From contig NZ_OZ242364.1 in assembly GCF_965208925.1 (NCBI RefSeq), positions 3,100,001 through 3,164,000 of the forward strand: a DNA stretch of 64,000 nucleotides, read 5' to 3'. The translations under genes were made by a program, and so were the position numbers. A model generated the notes under the pieces. That model saw only the letters and a program-made list of their open reading frames with translations. It did no database searches and was not told the DNA's origin. The stretch comes from Poriferisodalis sp965208925 (GTDB lineage: Bacteria > Actinomycetota > Acidimicrobiia > Acidimicrobiales > Poriferisodalaceae). Positions 61,093 to 64,000 of this stretch are shown here, piece after piece (within the stretch, counting starts at the first letter, position 1; each line of letters starts with the position of its first letter).

Positions 61093-63005
61093 TTCGCCGC
61101 ACCCTGCCTCTGGAGATCGTCGGCGAGAACACACCGGCTGGACCGGCCATCGCCTTCGAGCGGCACCAAGCTCACGGGCCGTTCGGTGCAGTACGAGGTC
61201 ATGTGCTCGCAGCGATCCGCGAAGCGGCAGCCGGGATACTCCTCGTTGGGCGCCGGTACGCGCCCTGTGATGGTGACGAGCTGATCCTCGCCACCGTCCA
61301 AGAGCGGCACGCTGGCCAGCAACGCCTGGGAATACGGATGGCCGGGCTGGGCGAAGAGGTCGTACACTCTGCCAGTCTCGACCGCCTCTCCCGCGTACAT
61401 CACGACTGCCCGATCGCACACCTCGGCGACGACTCCGAGGTCGTGGGTGATGAACAGCATCGCCATCGAGAAGTCTTCGCACAGTCCGACGAGGAGCTCG
61501 AGGACCTGCTGTTGCGTCGTCACGTCGAGGGCGGTCGTGGGTTCGTCCGCGATGATGAGCGAAGGCTCGCTGGCCAAGGCCATCGCTGTCATCACCCGTT
61601 GCGCCATCCCGCCCGAGAACTGGTGGGGATAATCCCGCAGCCGCTGGCGCGGGCTGGCCACGCCCACCCGGTCAAGCAGATCGGCAGCTCGCTCGACCGC
61701 CGCCTTCCTGCTCAGATCGCCGTGTATGCGAAGCGGCTCAGCGAGCTGGAAGCCGACTGTCAGGGCCGGATTCAGCGACGCAGTGGGGTCTTGGAAGATC
61801 ATGCCGATCCCAGTGCCTCGGACGCCGGCCATCTGCGACTCGGTCTTGCCGACGAGCTGCTGGCCCTCGAAGTTGATGCTCGAACCCGGATCGACGGCGA
61901 GCCCCCGTGGCAGCAGTCCGGCGATCGCCAGCGCCGTGACGGTCTTGCCGGATCCGCTCTCGCCGACGAGCCCGACAATCTCACCGGGCGCCACGTCAAA
62001 CGACAGATCCCGAACGGCCGGGGCACGCCCCGTGTCCGTGGGAACCGTGACGTACAAATTGCGCACGGCCAGCACCGCATCGGGTCGGGTCGGTTCCGCC
62101 GGGGCTTCCTCGCGGCGAGCAGGCGCGCCATCGTCCGCAAGACCGACTGCCACGCCCCGACGAGCAGCCTTTATTCGTCCGCCGGACCCCTCGGCCAGCA
62201 CGTCCCGAAGAGCGTCGCCGAGAGCGTTGAACGCCAGGACGGTGAATGTGATGGCGAGACCCGGAGGCCACGGCGTAATGGGATTGTCTCGCTGCAGCGA
62301 TCGGGCGGCGCGCAGCATCGATCCCCATGTGGCATCCGGCTGCTGCACGCCGAGTCCGAGGAAGCTCAGGGCCGCCTCGATCAGCAGCACCGCGGCGAGG
62401 CTGATCGTGGTCTGGACAATCAGCGGCCCGTACATGTTGGGCAACAGGTAGCGCCCCAAAATCGTGCGTGTCGGCGCCCCGCTCAATTGCGCCGCCTCGA
62501 TAAACGGCTCCTCACGTACCGATAGCACCATCGCTCGCGTCAATCTGATGAAGCGGAGGGCAAAGAGCACGCCGACAGCGATCATGGCGTTGGTGAGCCC
62601 CGGTCCGAGGATCGCGATGATGGCGAACGCCAGGATGAGACCGGGTAGCGAGAAGATCGCGTCGACGATCCGCATGACGATGCGGTCCCACCATCCGCCG
62701 GCATAGCCCACGAAGAGCCCGATCGGCACGCCGAGAATGAGCGCGGTACCGACAGCCTGGAGCATGGCCACGACCGCGGTCCGGGAGGAATGCACCAGGC
62801 GGGAGTAGTTGTCGCGGCCGAGATCGTCAGTTCCCAACCAGTGATCGGCGCTTGGTCCGTCCAATACCGCCGTGAACTCTGCCGTATTGGGTTCGTGCGT
62901 CGCCGCGAGAGTCGGGAACACTGCGCAGAACGCCACGAGCAGCAGCCACAGCAACGGGACATAGCCGCCGGGACGGGTGACAAGGCGTCGGAGCGGCGAA
63001 CTCAT
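61089..63005 (-). CDS. Fused ABC permease-ATPase (DppC-DppD type)
   Basis: 638 residues. The first about 285 form a DppC-type permease with several hydrophobic segments and a permease loop (IEAAQLSGAPTRTILGRYLLPN, where EAA-G is the ATPase-contact motif). The second half is an ATPase with Walker A GESGSGKTV, signature FSGGMAQRV, Walker B LIIADEPTTALD and an ending with cysteine ligands (CRFADRCEH...C) typical of DppD/OppD. Fusion of permease and ATPase is known in this group but uncommon. The start overlaps the dppB-type stop (ATGA). Confidence 0.93.
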   Translation of the reverse strand: MSSPLRRLVTRPGGYVPLLWLLLVAFCAVFPTLAATHEPNTAEFTAVLDGPSADHWLGTDDLGRDNYSRLVHSSRTAVVAMLQAVGTALILGVPIGLFVGYAGGWWDRIVMRIVDAIFSLPGLILAFAIIAILGPGLTNAMIAVGVLFALRFIRLTRAMVLSVREEPFIEAAQLSGAPTRTILGRYLLPNMYGPLIVQTTISLAAVLLIEAALSFLGLGVQQPDATWGSMLRAARSLQRDNPITPWPPGLAITFTVLAFNALGDALRDVLAEGSGGRIKAARRGVAVGLADDGAPARREEAPAEPTRPDAVLAVRNLYVTVPTDTGRAPAVRDLSFDVAPGEIVGLVGESGSGKTVTALAIAGLLPRGLAVDPGSSINFEGQQLVGKTESQMAGVRGTGIGMIFQDPTASLNPALTVGFQLAEPLRIHGDLSRKAAVERAADLLDRVGVASPRQRLRDYPHQFSGGMAQRVMTAMALASEPSLIIADEPTTALDVTTQQQVLELLVGLCEDFSMAMLFITHDLGVVAEVCDRAVVMYAGEAVETGRVYDLFAQPGHPYSQALLASVPLLDGGEDQLVTITGRVPAPNEEYPGCRFADRCEHMTSYCTERPVSLVPLEGDGRSSRCVLADDLQRQGAAK

Positions 63006-63946
63006 GCCAGCCGAACTCGTGGATCGAAGTAGGCATAGGACATGTCGATCATCACGTTCATGAGGATCACGATGAGCGAGCTCACCATGACGATTCCCTG
63101 GACGACAGGAAGGTCCTGGGACAGCACGGCGCCGACTGCCTGCACGCCGATGCCCGGCATGCCGAAGATCTGCTCCACCAGCACCGCTCCGCCCAACATC
63201 ACCGACGCCTGAAAACCGATCACAGTGGCCACCGGGATGAGGGCGTTCTTCATGCCGTGGATTACGACAACCCGCCCGAAGCGCAGCCCCTTGGCTCGAG
63301 CGGCCCGGATGTAGGGTCGTTCCAGCACATCGAGCAAGCCCCCTCGCATCTGCCGTGCGATGACAGCCGCCGAGCCGAGCCCAAGTGCAATCGAAGGCAT
63401 GATCAAGTGCTTGACCCACTCGATGACGCTCTCGGTTGGCCCTGTATATCCGACCGCGGGAAGCCACCCGCGCTGAACCCCGATGTAGAACGCGAGCAAG
63501 ATCGCCACCCAGAAATTGGGGACCGCGAGGCCAGTCGCCGTTGCCAGCGAGATGACACGATCGGTGAGCCGACCTTGGCGTAGCGCCGCGATCGTGCCTC
63601 CGAGCACTCCGATGATCACCGCAACGAGCAGTCCGCCGGCAGCGACCGACAGCGTCACCGGGAATCGCTCGATCAACGTGTCGCTGACGTTGCGCGATGT
63701 GATAGCAGACTTGCCGAAGTCGCCACGAACCGCATCGGTGGCCCAGTTCCAGTACTGCTCGTGCAGCGGGCGGTCGAAGCCGAGCTGTTGGTCCAGCGCG
63801 GCCACGGCCTCAGGCGAAGCCCCTTCACCCAGGATGGTCTCTGATGCCGAACCCGGCATCAGGTGCACCAGCGCGAACGCCAGCAGTGAGACAAGAAATA
63901 CCAGAGGGACGGCTGTCGCCAGCCGATAGGCGAAGGTGCGGCCCAC
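63002..63946 (-). CDS. Oligopeptide-type ABC transporter permease (DppB-like)
   Basis: 314 residues. The N-terminal ATAVPLVFLVSLLAFALVHL segment and LMPG are typical of DppB, and YIRAARAKGLRFGRVVVIHG is the EAA-like cytoplasmic loop (here ARAKG). About six hydrophobic segments are visible. GTG start. It precedes the fused permease-ATPase with a 4-nt overlap. Substrate could be a peptide or other oligomeric solute. Confidence 0.94.
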   Translation of the reverse strand: MGRTFAYRLATAVPLVFLVSLLAFALVHLMPGSASETILGEGASPEAVAALDQQLGFDRPLHEQYWNWATDAVRGDFGKSAITSRNVSDTLIERFPVTLSVAAGGLLVAVIIGVLGGTIAALRQGRLTDRVISLATATGLAVPNFWVAILLAFYIGVQRGWLPAVGYTGPTESVIEWVKHLIMPSIALGLGSAAVIARQMRGGLLDVLERPYIRAARAKGLRFGRVVVIHGMKNALIPVATVIGFQASVMLGGAVLVEQIFGMPGIGVQAVGAVLSQDLPVVQGIVMVSSLIVILMNVMIDMSYAYFDPRVRLA

Positions 63947-63958
63947 CCGCCTGTTGGC

Positions 63959-64000
63959 CTATGACTTCGGCGTGAGGCCGCGTATGCCGATGCCAATCGT
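63959..64000 (-). CDS. C-terminal end of an upstream gene, possibly the substrate-binding protein
   Basis: Thirteen codons (ending RGLTPKS then TAG) enter from the window edge, 12 nt before the permease start. Position suggests the importer's substrate-binding protein, but this is too short to identify. Confidence 0.35.
   Translation of the reverse strand, partial: TIGIGIRGLTPKS

Noticed and set aside
61089..63467. A 792-residue version of the fused permease-ATPase
   Set aside because: The first 154 residues are Arg/His-rich out-of-frame translation of the DppB-type permease. The ATG at 63005 overlaps the upstream stop and begins a normal permease.
1..64000. CRISPR arrays, insertion sequences or transposases
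   Set aside because: No regularly spaced repeats, terminal inverted repeats or transposase motifs were seen.

Overview
The window is GC-rich and densely coded. It has many GTG starts, frequent 1-4 nt stop/start overlaps, a furA-katG pair, three luciferase-like (LLM) oxidoreductase genes, and many acyl-CoA, Rieske, P450 and TfdA-type genes. This fits a high-GC actinobacterium. A DddQ/DddL-like DMSP lyase, two kinds of sulfatase and a PAPS/sulfotransferase operon suggest a marine or host-associated member, possibly Acidimicrobiia. That placement is inference: there is no rRNA, tRNA or ribosomal protein gene here to anchor taxonomy.

Layout. 1-10.3 kb: two P450s, two TauD/TfdA dioxygenases, an acyl-CoA dehydrogenase, a regulator with two TetR DNA-binding domains, an SDS-type alkylsulfatase and an FGly-type arylsulfatase. 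10.4-13.5 kb: TetR regulator, LLM oxidoreductase and an HpaB-type flavin hydroxylase behind a palindromic promoter. 13.6-18.4 kb: an aromatic-catabolism operon with a two-subunit Rieske dioxygenase, a dihydrodiol-dehydrogenase-like SDR, a class II aldolase and a second Rieske oxygenase. 18.5-25.3 kb: CoA-transferase, SDR, LLM, nitronate monooxygenase-like protein and a solitary molybdenum hydroxylase. 25.4-27.5 kb: a redoxin-DsbD-alpha fusion whose first active-site Cys position is an in-frame TGA followed by a SECIS-like hairpin (a probable selenoprotein), coupled to a class IV aminotransferase. 27.5-33.1 kb: hydrolase, LLM, cytosolic PhnD-like protein, katG and furA. 33.3-39.6 kb: DMSP lyase-like cupin, SRPBCC protein, FAD monooxygenase, an SDR remnant, rhodanese, an HExxH lipoprotein and an SDR. 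39.6-43.4 kb: a MerR-copA metal-efflux unit with a textbook MerR-type promoter, and a zinc alcohol dehydrogenase.

46-54.9 kb is the most coherent block: a sterol-desaturase-type hydroxylase, a sulfotransferase, a DUF1214 protein, a sulfotransferase-SDR fusion, cysD, cysNC and a separate cysC, all on one strand, the last four translationally overlapped. It makes the sulfate donor PAPS and spends it on two dedicated sulfotransferases, so it looks like a pathway for a sulfated (probably hydroxylated lipid- or terpenoid-like) metabolite. 54.9-55.6 kb is a VapBC toxin-antitoxin pair with its operator. 55.9-60.2 kb has a class II aldolase, an MmgE/PrpD protein, a PrpB-like lyase and an epoxide hydrolase-like protein. 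60.2-64 kb is an oligopeptide-type ABC importer with a permease fused to an ATPase.

The best leads for something new are the UxxC redoxin at 25.4 kb and the sulfation operon at 46-54.9 kb. The organism appears able both to strip sulfate from organic esters (5-10 kb) and to attach it (47-55 kb). No CRISPR array, insertion sequence, tRNA or rRNA was seen.
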